Of a stretch of DNA of 64,000 nucleotides, positions 24,043 to 32,842 are shown piece after piece. Below the pieces are notes generated by a model. It was not told the DNA's origin. It ran no database searches and worked only from the letters and a program-made list of their open reading frames with translations. A program made the position numbers and the translations under genes. The stretch lies in NCBI GenBank assembly GCA_965248915.1, contig OZ252216.1, positions 2,170,001 to 2,234,000 on the forward strand, written 5' to 3'. How positions within the stretch are numbered: the first letter of the stretch is position 1; every line of letters begins with the position of its first letter. The stretch is from CBDFLA01 sp965248915. GTDB taxonomy: Bacteria; Pseudomonadota; Alphaproteobacteria; M2410.

Positions 24043-25032
24043 TCAAACTGTCCGACGCGTCGGGTGAGAGTGATTCCAATCCGCAAGCAACGCCCTGATC
24101 CCCGTTGTAAAGGCCAATGGTTGATCCAACATCACATGGTGTTGTGCTTCTGGGATCTCGATCACGGGCACCGCATGCCCAAGCAAACCGTACATATATT
24201 GCCCTACCTCATGGGGAAAGAGGACGGAATTCTCGCCTCTCATAATGCCAATCCGGCACTTGATCTCCGTCAATCTCTCAGGGGTCTTGCCGATCGAGAA
24301 TCGCTGCCAAATATGCGGATCAAACTTCCATGTCCACCCCTCCTCAACTTCCCGCAAGGAGTGGCGCGCCACATAGTCGATGAGATAGTGATTCTCACAC
24401 ATCTGAGGCGGCATCAGGCGAAACCGGGTCAGCGCGGCTTCCAAAGTTGGATAGATCCGATGTGGCCGCGATTTTCGGTCTGGGCGGCGATCAGGTGCTC
24501 CAGGTGGGTTGACCGGGGAATCCACAATCACCACGCCAGACAATCGCTCCCCGTATAGCGCACCTGTGAGGATCGTAACGAAACCACCAAAACTGTGACC
24601 GATAATGATTGGAGGTTCTTCGCTCTCAAACATACCTGCACGCTCACAAACCGCAATCTGCTGCGCAGCAAAATCTTCCATGGCATAATTGCCGAGATGA
24701 TCGCTGTCACCCATCCCGGCAAGATCAATCGCAGCAACATTGTATTCCGAGGCCAAATAGGGCGCGATGAACGACCACCATCGTGCATGTGCGCCATTGC
24801 CGTGGACAAGCAAAAGACCGGGTCGTTTTCTCTCACCCCATTGCAAGTAGTGGATTCTAGCGCCATCGACCTCTGCGAACCGAGACCTGCCCTCGTACTC
24901 CAACGCCTTCACAAACCACTCCGGCCGTGGCGGTACCTCTCCAGAATATGGTGCCAATGGACCCTCGGATCCTCGCAAATCATTGATTCGCTGCCACCCC
25001 TCGAACGGATCTTTTTCTTGTTTTTTTGTCAT
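24043..25032 (-). CDS. Alpha/beta-fold hydrolase
   Basis: The protein of about 329 residues has the alpha/beta-hydrolase pattern: LLLVHGNGAHARWW (oxyanion HGN), IDLAGMGDSD, the nucleophile elbow IGHSFGGF with Ser, and a C-terminal EAQHHVMLDQP carrying the catalytic His. An acidic residue after RIGIMRGENS completes the triad region. There is no signal peptide, so it is cytoplasmic. The substrate could be an ester, epoxide or lactone and cannot be read from motifs. The start at 25032 is preferred over 25062 on family length; neither has a good ribosome site. It diverges from the NtrC-type regulator. Confidence 0.8.
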   Translation of the reverse strand: MTKKQEKDPFEGWQRINDLRGSEGPLAPYSGEVPPRPEWFVKALEYEGRSRFAEVDGARIHYLQWGERKRPGLLLVHGNGAHARWWSFIAPYLASEYNVAAIDLAGMGDSDHLGNYAMEDFAAQQIAVCERAGMFESEEPPIIIGHSFGGFVTILTGALYGERLSGVVIVDSPVNPPGAPDRRPDRKSRPHRIYPTLEAALTRFRLMPPQMCENHYLIDYVARHSLREVEEGWTWKFDPHIWQRFSIGKTPERLTEIKCRIGIMRGENSVLFPHEVGQYMYGLLGHAVPVIEIPEAQHHVMLDQPLAFTTGIRALLADWNHSHPTRRTV

Positions 25033-25062
25033 GACGTTCTCGTTCAGAAAGAAGACGTCCAT

Positions 25063-25371
25063 CTAGGCATGAAGAGACACCTTGGCGTCAAGACCGGCTC
25101 CTGTCGATCCGTCACAGTTTCGTTTGCTTGAAGCCCGACAAATGACCCGTGCCAAAATAGGCCATTGTTAAGATCACCTCCCAACCCCGAAACCCTATGT
25201 TTTCTGCCAGTCACCAGGCCCTTAAAGCTGTTTTTACACTTCTCCTAGACACTTCCCAATCTGAGACGCTGGCCAATTGCCAAAGCGTCAAAGAGGGGTA
25301 AAGCGCCGCAAGCTGCATCGTCATTCATTTGGGGCGATGAAGACCGGGGGTCAAAAGGGCTAGGGAAATTT
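25063..25371. other. Divergent intergenic region, hydrolase/NtrC-type gene
   Basis: These roughly 310 bases hold no open frame with family resemblance. They must carry the promoters of the hydrolase (leftward) and of the response regulator (rightward). I did not find a convincing -24/-12 sigma-54 promoter or a clear -35/-10 pair. An AGGG just before 25372 can serve as ribosome site for the regulator. Confidence 0.4.
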
Positions 25372-26931
25372 ATGTCGCAGACAATTCTAATCGTTGATGA
25401 TGATCCAACCCAGCGCCGATTGCTCGAAGGGGTCATTCAAAAACAAGGTTACAAGACCAAGCTTGCGCAGGGCGGCGCTGAGGCACTCGACACTTTGGAC
25501 ACCGAGACATTGGGTGTCGACCTCGTTTTGCTCGATTTGGTTATGCCTGAAGTCGATGGCTTTGCCGTCCTTGAACGCTTGCGGCCAATGCATCCAAGCC
25601 TTCCCATCATTGTATTGACCGCTCAAGGGGGCGTTGAAACCGTGGTCGGCGCCATGCGTATAGGGGCAAGTGACTTCGTAGTCAAACCCGCAAGCCCAGA
25701 GAGACTTTTGGTTTCCATCCAAAATGCGCTTCAGCGCAAGCAACTCACCGGCGAAGTCTCCCGCTTGCAACGCAAACAAAAAGGCGCCCTCACTTTTGAA
25801 GACCTGATTGCCAACAGCACGGTGATGAAACAAGTGATCCGTCTTGGTGAGAGGGCAGCCCAATCGCAGATTCCAATTCTGATTGAAGGCGAAAGTGGCG
25901 TCGGCAAAGAACTGATCGCCCGTGCTATTCAAGGTTCATCTGATCGCGCAGGCAAACCATTCGTCACCGTCAACTGCGGTGCCATTCCGGAAAACCTTGT
26001 CGAAAGCATTCTCTTTGGTCATGAAAAAGGATCATTCACCGGGGCCAGCGAAAAACACCAAGGCAAATTTGCTGAGGCCGACGGCGGCACACTATTCTTA
26101 GACGAAATCGGCGAGCTGCCATTGGACATGCAAGTCAAGCTCTTGCGGGTTCTGCAAGAAGGTGAAGTGGACCCCGTAGGATCCAAAAAACCGCGCAAGG
26201 TGAACATTCGTCTCATTTCGGCGACCAATCGCGATCTCTTGGAAATGGCACAATCCGGCGAGTTCAGAGAAGATCTCTACTACCGCCTCAATGTCTTTCC
26301 GATTTGGATCCCGCCACTCCAGGAGCGCGCTGAAGATCTATCGGCACTCATTGGGCATTTCCTGCAGCAATTTGCATCAGAAGAAGGCAAACACATCACC
26401 GGCGTCGAAGACCGCGCCCTAGACATGTTGAGATCCTACCATTGGCCTGGAAATGTACGTCAGTTGGAAAATGCCGTCTTCCGTGGTGTAGTCCTATGCG
26501 ACAGCGATTATCTGAGAGTTAGTGACTTTCCACAAATCGCAGGCTTCACCGACACTGAAATCGTCACAACCCTCGCCCTCCCATCGTCAGAAGAAACAAG
26601 CGACTATCTTTCCTCTGTCAATGGCATCACTCAATTTGACTTGGCCGAAGATCCTAGCGAGCAAGACCGCCCTGCCTTCATGGTCGGACACTCCCCAACC
26701 CAAGCGGATTGGGAGGCCGAAACCAGCGGCAACGGCATCAAGGCGGTGGATGATACAGGCCATTTGAGAAAGCTCGATGATGTGGAAGGCGAAATGATCC
26801 GCCTCGCGATCGAACATTACTCAGGTCAAATGTCGGAAGTTGCCCGTCGTCTCGGAATTGGTCGTTCAACCCTCTACCGCAAAGTGCGCGATTTGGGTCT
26901 TGATGTACGCGGCACCGGAACAGACGACTAG
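25372..26931 (+). CDS. Orphan NtrC-type sigma-54-dependent response regulator
   Basis: The 519-residue regulator has three parts. A receiver domain covers residues 4-118, with phospho-acceptor D55, the DDD acidic pocket near residue 9, and the conserved Lys in DFVVKPAS. An AAA+ domain (about residues 145-380) has Walker A GESGVGKE, the sigma-54 contact loop GSFTGA (a common variant of GAFTGA), Walker B LFLDEIGE, and the WPGNVRQLENA sensor region. The C-terminal Fis-type HTH is MSEVARRLGIGRSTLYRKV. About 100 residues of acidic, low-order sequence separate the AAA+ and HTH parts, longer than usual. No sensor kinase gene is adjacent, so the input and the target promoters are unknown. Confidence 0.88.
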   Translation: MSQTILIVDDDPTQRRLLEGVIQKQGYKTKLAQGGAEALDTLDTETLGVDLVLLDLVMPEVDGFAVLERLRPMHPSLPIIVLTAQGGVETVVGAMRIGASDFVVKPASPERLLVSIQNALQRKQLTGEVSRLQRKQKGALTFEDLIANSTVMKQVIRLGERAAQSQIPILIEGESGVGKELIARAIQGSSDRAGKPFVTVNCGAIPENLVESILFGHEKGSFTGASEKHQGKFAEADGGTLFLDEIGELPLDMQVKLLRVLQEGEVDPVGSKKPRKVNIRLISATNRDLLEMAQSGEFREDLYYRLNVFPIWIPPLQERAEDLSALIGHFLQQFASEEGKHITGVEDRALDMLRSYHWPGNVRQLENAVFRGVVLCDSDYLRVSDFPQIAGFTDTEIVTTLALPSSEETSDYLSSVNGITQFDLAEDPSEQDRPAFMVGHSPTQADWEAETSGNGIKAVDDTGHLRKLDDVEGEMIRLAIEHYSGQMSEVARRLGIGRSTLYRKVRDLGLDVRGTGTDD

Positions 26932-26933
26932 GC

Positions 26934-27197
26934 CTATTCGACGGCCATTCCAAGGGCATGCATGTAAAGGTCGAGGAGCGCCTCTTGTTCTTGGCGTTCC
27001 GCGCGGTCCATCTTGCGAAGTTTGACGACCTGGCGAAGGGTCTTGGAATCAAACCCGTTCGCTTTAGCTTCGGCATAGACTTCCCGAATATCCCCTGCCA
27101 ATGCTGCCTTTTCTTCCTCAAGTCTCTCGATTCGTTCAACCACGGATTTGAGCTGTCCTGCGGCGACGCCGCCCGGCTTCGTCTTGTCATCTGCCAT
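26934..27197 (-). CDS. gapR: GapR-like (DUF2312) nucleoid-associated protein
   Basis: The 87-residue helical protein matches the DUF2312/UPF0335 family, whose Caulobacter member GapR is a tetrameric DNA clamp that binds overtwisted AT-rich DNA ahead of replication and transcription forks. Visible blocks are LKSVVERIERLEEEKAALAGDIREVYAEAKANGFD and TLRQVVKLRKMD, with basic residues in the second helix for DNA. The start follows GGAG with good spacing. It converges on the NtrC-type regulator with 2 bases between stops. Confidence 0.88.
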   Translation of the reverse strand: MADDKTKPGGVAAGQLKSVVERIERLEEEKAALAGDIREVYAEAKANGFDSKTLRQVVKLRKMDRAERQEQEALLDLYMHALGMAVE

Positions 27198-27287
27198 TAA
27201 TTTTCTCCGTACATGAAGGCGGACGCCAACGAACGTGGCCTCGCGAGGGAGCGCACTCTATACCGGGATTCGAGTGGATTGAAAGCG

Positions 27288-27593
27288 TCAATGAGGCTCA
27301 TGTGCCTTGTGGGCGACCTTAAAAGCAGCTTGTTGTTCCGGTGACACTTCCGTTTGATGTTCGACCTTCCATGCGTCATAAGGCATACCATAGACGATCT
27401 CTCGGGCTTCTTCTTTGGACAGCGCCAACCCCTTCTCATCTGCCGCATCTTTGTACCAATTCGAAAGACAATTGCGGCAAAACCCTGCGAGGATCATGAG
27501 GTCAATGTTTTGAACGTCCGTGCGTTCTCGCATATGTGACACCAACCGGCGAAAAGCTGCGGCTTCAAGTTCAGTTTGCATTTCTTTTTCCAT
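27288..27593 (-). CDS. DUF1244 family protein
   Basis: The 101-residue protein matches DUF1244, recognised by AAAFRRLVSHMRERTDVQNIDLM and the highly conserved GFCRNCLSNWY, where two Cys and the aromatic residues are family hallmarks, then VYGMPYDAWK. The function is unknown; the CRNC motif could bind a metal or take part in redox chemistry. It lies between gapR and the N-formylglutamate amidohydrolase gene on one strand with short gaps, an order also common in related genomes, suggesting one transcript. Confidence 0.85.
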   Translation of the reverse strand: MEKEMQTELEAAAFRRLVSHMRERTDVQNIDLMILAGFCRNCLSNWYKDAADEKGLALSKEEAREIVYGMPYDAWKVEHQTEVSPEQQAAFKVAHKAHEPH

Positions 27594-27622
27594 TGATCAT
27601 CGCCTTCCGATTCTGACCTGCC

Positions 27623-28411
27623 TCAATGCGAATGTGATCCGAACTCATGCAGGAACCAAATGTCGTGGTTTTCTCGCATGTGATGTAGGGCTCGTTCCAA
27701 TCTGTCGACCCAACTCAAGACGCCAACCTCATCGGAAATGAGGTCTTGACGTATTTCCAACAAGGCGTGCGGCACACCGCGCAAGGTTCCATGCGTGTAG
27801 CAAGTATCGCCGGCAAGCTCACCTGTGTAGGGTTGATTATCACCCACAATCATATCTGGGTCTTCACTGAAGTGTCGGATCAGCGGTTCGGACATTCTGT
27901 TGTCGCGGTCCCACAAGATCCCAACATGCCACGGTCGTCTCAGATCCTTCCAACTCTCGGTAAAACTATGGATGGATACGAGGGCGGGTACTTGGCCTTG
28001 TGCCAACGCCCCGTCAATCGCGTCATCAATGGCTTGGTGATACGGCAGATAGTATTCCTCCACCCGCTTTTGAACTTCATCTGCATCAACATGATGATTG
28101 CCAGGAACAATGGCCCCATCGGAAAGCTTCATAATCAGAGTCGGATCATCAACACCACGATTTAGGTCGATCAGCAGCCTTGAGTAATTCGCGACAATCG
28201 CCGGTGATTTGAACCGGTCTGATAGGGCCCGGGTCACCGGGCCAGCGCCAATATCCCAGGCGATATGCCGTTTGAACTCATCTTCCCGAACACCCAGATT
28301 TCCATACGCTGCCGGCAAGGCATTTGACGCATGGTCGCACAAGAAGATGAAGACGGGATCTCCGTCCTTGTTCAAAATATCAAAGGACATGCTTGGTGCT
28401 TTGTGCAACAT
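27623..28411 (-). CDS. N-formylglutamate amidohydrolase-family protein
   Basis: The 262-residue protein carries the family signature from near the start: FLCDHASNALP, HIAWDIGAGPV, NYSRLLIDLNRG, then SIHSFTES and LLEIRQDLIS. Known members hydrolyse N-formyl-L-glutamate to glutamate and formate in histidine breakdown, but hut genes are not present here, and many alphaproteobacterial members in this context may have another amidase substrate. It is cytoplasmic. It is first in a leftward group with DUF1244 and gapR. A start at 28390 is also possible. Confidence 0.85.
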   Translation of the reverse strand: MLHKAPSMSFDILNKDGDPVFIFLCDHASNALPAAYGNLGVREDEFKRHIAWDIGAGPVTRALSDRFKSPAIVANYSRLLIDLNRGVDDPTLIMKLSDGAIVPGNHHVDADEVQKRVEEYYLPYHQAIDDAIDGALAQGQVPALVSIHSFTESWKDLRRPWHVGILWDRDNRMSEPLIRHFSEDPDMIVGDNQPYTGELAGDTCYTHGTLRGVPHALLEIRQDLISDEVGVLSWVDRLERALHHMRENHDIWFLHEFGSHSH

Positions 28412-28473
28412 AAGGAACGCTTAAATTTGGCGGCTATCTGCGCTTCTCAGCCGACAAAGAGACATATCACGCC

Positions 28474-29769
28474 ATGGATAAAAAGCCAGAGACAAAACTA
28501 CGCAGGCTGTTTGACGCAGCCGTTTCAAGGGCCCATCCGAACCACTGTATGCAAGGCGTGTCTTGGCCAAAGGTATCTGGTCGTATCGTCGTCGCAGGCG
28601 CCGGAAAGGCCGCAGCCGCAATGGCACAAGCGGTCGAGAACCGGCAATACCACTTTGATGCAGGGTTAGTAATCACCCAAAACGGCGCCCATACTGCCAC
28701 CAAACGCATCGAAGTCGTCGAGGCCCGCCACCCAGTCCCAGATGAGCGGGGAAGAGACGCAACCAACCGCATTCTCAATTTGGCGCAATCTTTGGGGGAA
28801 GGTGACGCGCTGGTTGTACTTTTGTCCGGCGGTGGATCTTCACTTCTTTGCGCTCCTGCTCAGGGAATCACACTCACAGAGAAACAGTCAATCACGCACC
28901 AACTCATTTCTTCCGGTGCGTCGATTGATGAAATCAATGGCGTGCGCAAACACTTATCGGCCATCAAAGGCGGACGATTGGCTGAGGCTGCCTATCCGGC
29001 AATCTGTGCAACGTTCGCGATATCAGATGTGGCAGGAGACGCTCCTTCAACCATCGCGTCTGGACCGACCGTGGCTGATCCCTCGACGCAAGAAGAGGCG
29101 CGTTTGGTTCTGACGAAGTATGGCATCTCCGTCGGCAAAAATGCGCAAGGTATTTTGAGCGACCCTAAGTTTGAGACACCAAAACCCGGCGCGACCACCT
29201 TATCAAAGCAAACATATTCCTTGGTCGCCACACCGCAAGTCGCGCTCTATGCCGCCGCAGTAGAAGCAGAACGGCTTGGTCTTGAAGTGGAAATCTTGGA
29301 CGACAATTTGGAAGGCAGTACAATCGATTTGGCAATCCAACACGCAGATCATCTGCGCACGATCCTCAAAGACATCAAGTCAGGAAAACGAAACACTCCC
29401 TTCGTGCTTCTTTCAGGTGGTGAGGCCACCGTCGACATGAGGGGGCATCAAGACCCACAATCCAGAGGCGGGCCCAACCAAGAATTTGCCCTCGAACTCG
29501 CAAAAGCCTTGGACGGCACAGCCGGCGTCTACGCACTCTGCGCCGATACCGACGGAAAAGACGGCAACAGCGATGCCGCCGGGGCATTTGTCAGCCCTCA
29601 AACCTTGGCATTGGCAGAGACCCACGGCTTGTCTTTGGACCTGGCACTCGAAAGACATACGTCGACGGAATTTTTCGAGGCAATCGGCGCAAGTTTCGTC
29701 ACAGGTCCGACACACACAAATGTTAATGACTTCCGCGCCATCCTTGTCGACCCATCACTCACCCCGTGA
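28474..29769 (+). CDS. Glycerate 2-kinase (DUF4147/MOFRL family)
   Basis: The 431-residue kinase makes 2-phosphoglycerate from glycerate and ATP. It has RIVVAGAGKAAAAMAQAVE near the N-terminus, the substrate-site VLLSGGGSSLLCAP, NGVRKHLSAIKGGRLAEAAYP, a DVAGDAPSTIASGPT block, and the C-terminal MOFRL part with GGPNQEFALELA and DTDGKDGNSDAAG. It is followed 42 bases later by pyruvate kinase, so glycerate could be fed through 2-phosphoglycerate and enolase towards pyruvate by neighbouring genes. It diverges from the amidohydrolase gene. Confidence 0.9.
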   Translation: MDKKPETKLRRLFDAAVSRAHPNHCMQGVSWPKVSGRIVVAGAGKAAAAMAQAVENRQYHFDAGLVITQNGAHTATKRIEVVEARHPVPDERGRDATNRILNLAQSLGEGDALVVLLSGGGSSLLCAPAQGITLTEKQSITHQLISSGASIDEINGVRKHLSAIKGGRLAEAAYPAICATFAISDVAGDAPSTIASGPTVADPSTQEEARLVLTKYGISVGKNAQGILSDPKFETPKPGATTLSKQTYSLVATPQVALYAAAVEAERLGLEVEILDDNLEGSTIDLAIQHADHLRTILKDIKSGKRNTPFVLLSGGEATVDMRGHQDPQSRGGPNQEFALELAKALDGTAGVYALCADTDGKDGNSDAAGAFVSPQTLALAETHGLSLDLALERHTSTEFFEAIGASFVTGPTHTNVNDFRAILVDPSLTP

Positions 29770-29811
29770 TACTAGTCGCCACATAATCCCACCCCTCAGT
29801 TCGGAAACACT

Positions 29812-31242
29812 ATGCGCCGCGCAAGAAACACCAAGATCATTGCCACACTCGGCCCTGCCTCAGAAACCTCCAATCAAATCGAGCGGCTTTTCAGAGCCGG
29901 TGCAGATGTCTTCCGCATCAACATGAGCCACACCGCCGAGGACAAACTCAAAGAGTTGGTGGCAGCCATTCGCGCGCTTGAAACCAAGGTCGACCACCCG
30001 ATCGGGATCTTGGTCGACCTTCAAGGCCCAAAGCTTCGGGTCGGAGAAGTTTCTAAACAAGCGCCCGAACTGAGCGAGGGAAGTACGCTCATGCTCGATA
30101 CAGACCCAACGCCCGGCGATGGCACCCGTGTTGGCGTCCCACACCCGGAAATTTTTAAAGCTCTTGAGCCCGGCACAGACGTCCTCATTGACGACGGAAA
30201 AATCAGGCTTCGCATCGAAGAAAAGACTGATGACAATATTCGCACGCGCGTGCTCTCCGGTGGCAAACTCAAAAGCCGCAAGGGCATCAACCTTCCAGAT
30301 GTTGTTCTACCGATCTCCGCTTTGACGAAGAAGGACGAATACGACCTTGAGGTGGCCCTGGCCCAGGACGTGGATTGGATAGCCCTTTCCTTCGTCCAGC
30401 GCCGCCAAGATATTCTTGATCTGAGAGAAAAGGTCCAAGGTGCCGCCAGCATCTTGGCAAAGATCGAAAAACCCGCAGCACTTAAGGAATTAGACGACAT
30501 CATCCAAGAAGCTGATGCCATCATGGTAGCCCGAGGCGATCTTGGCGTTGAGTTGCCTTTGGAACAGGTTCCGGGGCGCCAAATGCAAATCATCCGCGCC
30601 GCGCGGCGCGCCGGCAAGCCGGTGGTCATTGCCACTCAGATGTTGGAATCCATGATTGAAGTGCCGGTGCCGACCCGGGCGGAAGTTTCCGATGTGGCCA
30701 ATGCGGTGTTTGAAGGGACCGACGCCATCATGCTGTCGGCAGAATCCGCTGTTGGGGATTACGCCGAGGAAGCGGTTTCCACCATGGCTCGCATCGCCCG
30801 AACCATCGAAAGTGAGCCGACATTTCGGAGCATCATCGATTCGCAACGTACCGATCCCGAAGCCACGACCGCAGACGCCATCACCGCAGCCGCTCACCAA
30901 TCCGCTCATACGCTGAATGCGGCTGCGATTGTTTGTTACACGACGACCGGGTCGACGGCACTTCGAGCTTCGCGAGAAAGACCCGATACGCCTATTCTCG
31001 TCCTAACGCCTTCTCCAAAAACCGGACGGCGCTTGGCAATCGCATGGGGATTAACGTGTGTCATGACACACGATGCGCAAGACATTGACGATATGGTTCG
31101 ACGCGCCTGGCATTTCTCTCGTGAACAAGGGTTCGCCAACCCAGGCCAACAGATTGTCATTACAGCCGGATTGCCTGTCGGCACCCCAGGCGCCACCAAC
31201 CTCTTGCGAATTACAACAGTGCGCGACGAGCACGAAAGCTAG
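29812..31242 (+). CDS. pyk: Pyruvate kinase
   Basis: The 476-residue enzyme converts phosphoenolpyruvate and ADP to pyruvate and ATP. It starts with RRARNTKIIATLGPASET and VFRINMSHTAED, has VDLQGPKLR, the AKIEKPAAL active-site strand with the catalytic Lys, MVARGDLGVELPLEQVP, ATQMLESM, and the effector C-terminal domain ending in a VGTPGATNLLRI block. The length is normal. It lies immediately after glycerate 2-kinase. Its stop abuts the end of the convergent TPR gene (31242/31243) with no spacer. Confidence 0.96.
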   Translation: MRRARNTKIIATLGPASETSNQIERLFRAGADVFRINMSHTAEDKLKELVAAIRALETKVDHPIGILVDLQGPKLRVGEVSKQAPELSEGSTLMLDTDPTPGDGTRVGVPHPEIFKALEPGTDVLIDDGKIRLRIEEKTDDNIRTRVLSGGKLKSRKGINLPDVVLPISALTKKDEYDLEVALAQDVDWIALSFVQRRQDILDLREKVQGAASILAKIEKPAALKELDDIIQEADAIMVARGDLGVELPLEQVPGRQMQIIRAARRAGKPVVIATQMLESMIEVPVPTRAEVSDVANAVFEGTDAIMLSAESAVGDYAEEAVSTMARIARTIESEPTFRSIIDSQRTDPEATTADAITAAAHQSAHTLNAAAIVCYTTTGSTALRASRERPDTPILVLTPSPKTGRRLAIAWGLTCVMTHDAQDIDDMVRRAWHFSREQGFANPGQQIVITAGLPVGTPGATNLLRITTVRDEHES

Positions 31243-31821
31243 TCAGATATCGTTGCCTTCGAGTTCTTTCTCGAGGGTATCAACTCTCTTTTGGATATCG
31301 CTGAGGAACGGGTGCACATCGAGCGCCATGCGGTAAGCTTTAAGCGCACGCGATTTGTTGCCGGTCTGGTGAAGGATGTGGCCTAGTTCTGAAATCGCAT
31401 CAAACTGACGAGGTTCAAGTTTGAGTGTTTGCTCCAGGTCCACCATCGCTGCCGCATAATCGTCTTCCTGCAAACTGATTTGAGCTCTTAGAAAAAACAC
31501 AGGCGCAAAATCAGGTTTCGTCTCCTCCAGCCGTTTCAAGAGATCCCACGCAAGATCCATTTCTTTCACCGAGACGGCCATGGTCGCGCGGTCAAGTAAC
31601 AAGTCGACTGTATCGCTGCCTGACGTCGTCCAAACCTCATAGATGCTTTGCTCGAGCGACAATGCCTCAGCCTGATCAGCCGCAAGGGCCAATTTGTCAA
31701 AGAGCCCATCAAGATGAGTTTTATCGCCATCTTCGGCACCAAAAGCTGGGCTTTGCGTGAAAACAAAAGCCAGCAGCAAGGCATATTGGAGTATCTGTCC
31801 GATCTTCATCGTTGAAATCAT
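31243..31821 (-). CDS. Periplasmic TPR protein
   Basis: The 192-residue protein has a signal peptide (MKIGQILQYALLLAFVFTQSPAFG, residues 5-28) and then tetratricopeptide helices. The clearest repeats are PVFFLRAQISLQEDDYAAAMVDLEQTLKLEP and DAISELGHILHQTGNKSRALKAYRMALDVHP at about residues 105-175. It ends in a charged helix. TPR proteins serve as protein-binding scaffolds; the partner is unknown. The start at 31821 has GAGG upstream; MKIGQ at 31809 is an alternative. It is convergent and adjacent to pyk. Confidence 0.8.
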   Translation of the reverse strand: MISTMKIGQILQYALLLAFVFTQSPAFGAEDGDKTHLDGLFDKLALAADQAEALSLEQSIYEVWTTSGSDTVDLLLDRATMAVSVKEMDLAWDLLKRLEETKPDFAPVFFLRAQISLQEDDYAAAMVDLEQTLKLEPRQFDAISELGHILHQTGNKSRALKAYRMALDVHPFLSDIQKRVDTLEKELEGNDI

Positions 31822-31905
31822 AATCGGAGACCTCTAAACCGCCAAGTCACAGGTACGAGAACAAGAGCAATTGCTGCAAAATTGCCTGACAGTGAGGAAA
31901 CAACA

Positions 31906-32424
31906 ATGAGCGACAATGACAAAGAGGTCCCGGAGAGCCCAGCGCCCCCCAAACCGCCAGCCGGGTTTGTACCCCTGCCTGTTCCTTGGGGATTTGCCGA
32001 ACTTGTCGGGCCTCTCTTCTATCACGTTACCAGAACCGACGCTCCCATCGGCTGCTACGTTCAAGAAAAACACCTAAATCCGGCGAAAATTTGTCACGGC
32101 GGCATGTTGATGACCATGATGGACATGGGGGTAGGCTTCGCAATCAGTGCCCAGGCTGAGGACTCCTCATTTCTGCCTACCATGAATATGACCTATGACT
32201 TTTTGGCTCCGGCCCAATTGGGCGATTGGTTGGAGAGTAAAGTCGATTTCGTTCACACCACAAAGAACACCGGATTCGCCAATGGATATCTCATGAGCCC
32301 AAGGGGCGTCGTTGTGAGAGCCAATGGTATTTGCAAAATCGTCCGAGGCGAAGACAAACGCTTCAAGCCCGACGAAAGTTTCAAAGAAAACCGCGAAAAG
32401 CGCATGGCCGGACATCACGATTAG
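31906..32424 (+). CDS. PaaI-like hotdog-fold thioesterase
   Basis: The 172-residue protein has the PaaI thioesterase pattern in its hotdog domain: KICHGGMLMTMMDMGVGFAI (the HGG(M) helix with the acidic residue in MMD) and a beta strand GFANGYLMSPRGVVVRANG. The N-terminal 25 residues are Pro-rich and acidic. It probably cleaves acyl-CoA thioesters in the cytoplasm; the chain type is unknown. The start at 31906 has GAGGAAACAACA upstream. It diverges from the TPR gene and is followed by the rpmJ terminator on the other strand. Confidence 0.82.
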   Translation: MSDNDKEVPESPAPPKPPAGFVPLPVPWGFAELVGPLFYHVTRTDAPIGCYVQEKHLNPAKICHGGMLMTMMDMGVGFAISAQAEDSSFLPTMNMTYDFLAPAQLGDWLESKVDFVHTTKNTGFANGYLMSPRGVVVRANGICKIVRGEDKRFKPDESFKENREKRMAGHHD

Positions 32425-32444
32425 GGCGACCGCAGGCAACAAAA

Positions 32445-32466
32445 AACCGCGCTCCAAGGCGCGGTT
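32445..32466 (-). terminator. Intrinsic terminator of rpmJ
   Basis: Read on the minus strand, an 8-bp stem (AACCGCGC at 32445-32452 with GCGCGGTT at 32459-32466) and a 6-base loop run into a stretch of six or more T given by the A-run at 32441-32446. It may also stop the plus-strand thioesterase gene. Confidence 0.8.
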
Positions 32467-32502
32467 TCGAAGACTAAGCGGCGATCTTAACCGCCTACAA
32501 CC

Positions 32503-32628
32503 TCAGCCCTGACGGGCTTTGAAACGCCGATTGGTCTTGTTGATGACGTAAAGACGGCCCCGACGACGCACGACTTTACAGTCGCGGTGACGCTTCTTAA
32601 GTGATTTCAAAGAATTGCGAACTTTCAT
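32503..32628 (-). CDS. rpmJ: 50S ribosomal protein L36
   Basis: The 41-residue protein is coded on the minus strand from ATG at 32628 to TGA at 32503. It begins MKVRNSLKSLKKRHRDCKVV and continues RRRGRLYVINKTNRRFKARQG. This is the alphaproteobacterial L36 sequence type with a single Cys (C17), the form without the zinc-binding Cys set. It is an isolated gene with its own promoter (32702-32730) and terminator (32445-32466), as usual in this class. Confidence 0.95.
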   Translation of the reverse strand: MKVRNSLKSLKKRHRDCKVVRRRGRLYVINKTNRRFKARQG

Positions 32629-32701
32629 CGGTCTTGATCCTTAGGTCATTTGGTCCCGCTTTGGGCACCACTCTGTCAGGGATCTCCCTAGCAGGCGGCG
32701 C

Positions 32702-32730
32702 AAAATAGGGGCCGACCCGGGCTCTGTCAA
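32702..32730 (-). promoter_or_regulatory. Sigma-70-type promoter of rpmJ
   Basis: On the minus strand, a perfect TTGACA (32730-32725) and TATTTT (32707-32702) are separated by exactly 17 bases. The leader to the L36 start is about 65 bases. Confidence 0.65.
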
Positions 32731-32842
32731 CAATTTTGACCTTTTCCGCAAAAAAGGAGGCATGCCGGCCAACAAAGTCTCAAAAACGGCCAAATATGAA
32801 GGTATGGTCATTGTTCCAGTCTTCAGCGTTCAGGAAAGTCTT

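Noticed and set aside
24064..24558. Open frame of 164 codons antisense to the hydrolase gene.
   Set aside because: The hydrolase motifs lie on the other strand; this product has no recognisable domain.
32762..32842. Twenty-seven in-frame codons before the transglycosylase start.
   Set aside because: They would place hydrophilic sequence before a clear signal peptide; the ATG at 32843 has its own ribosome site.
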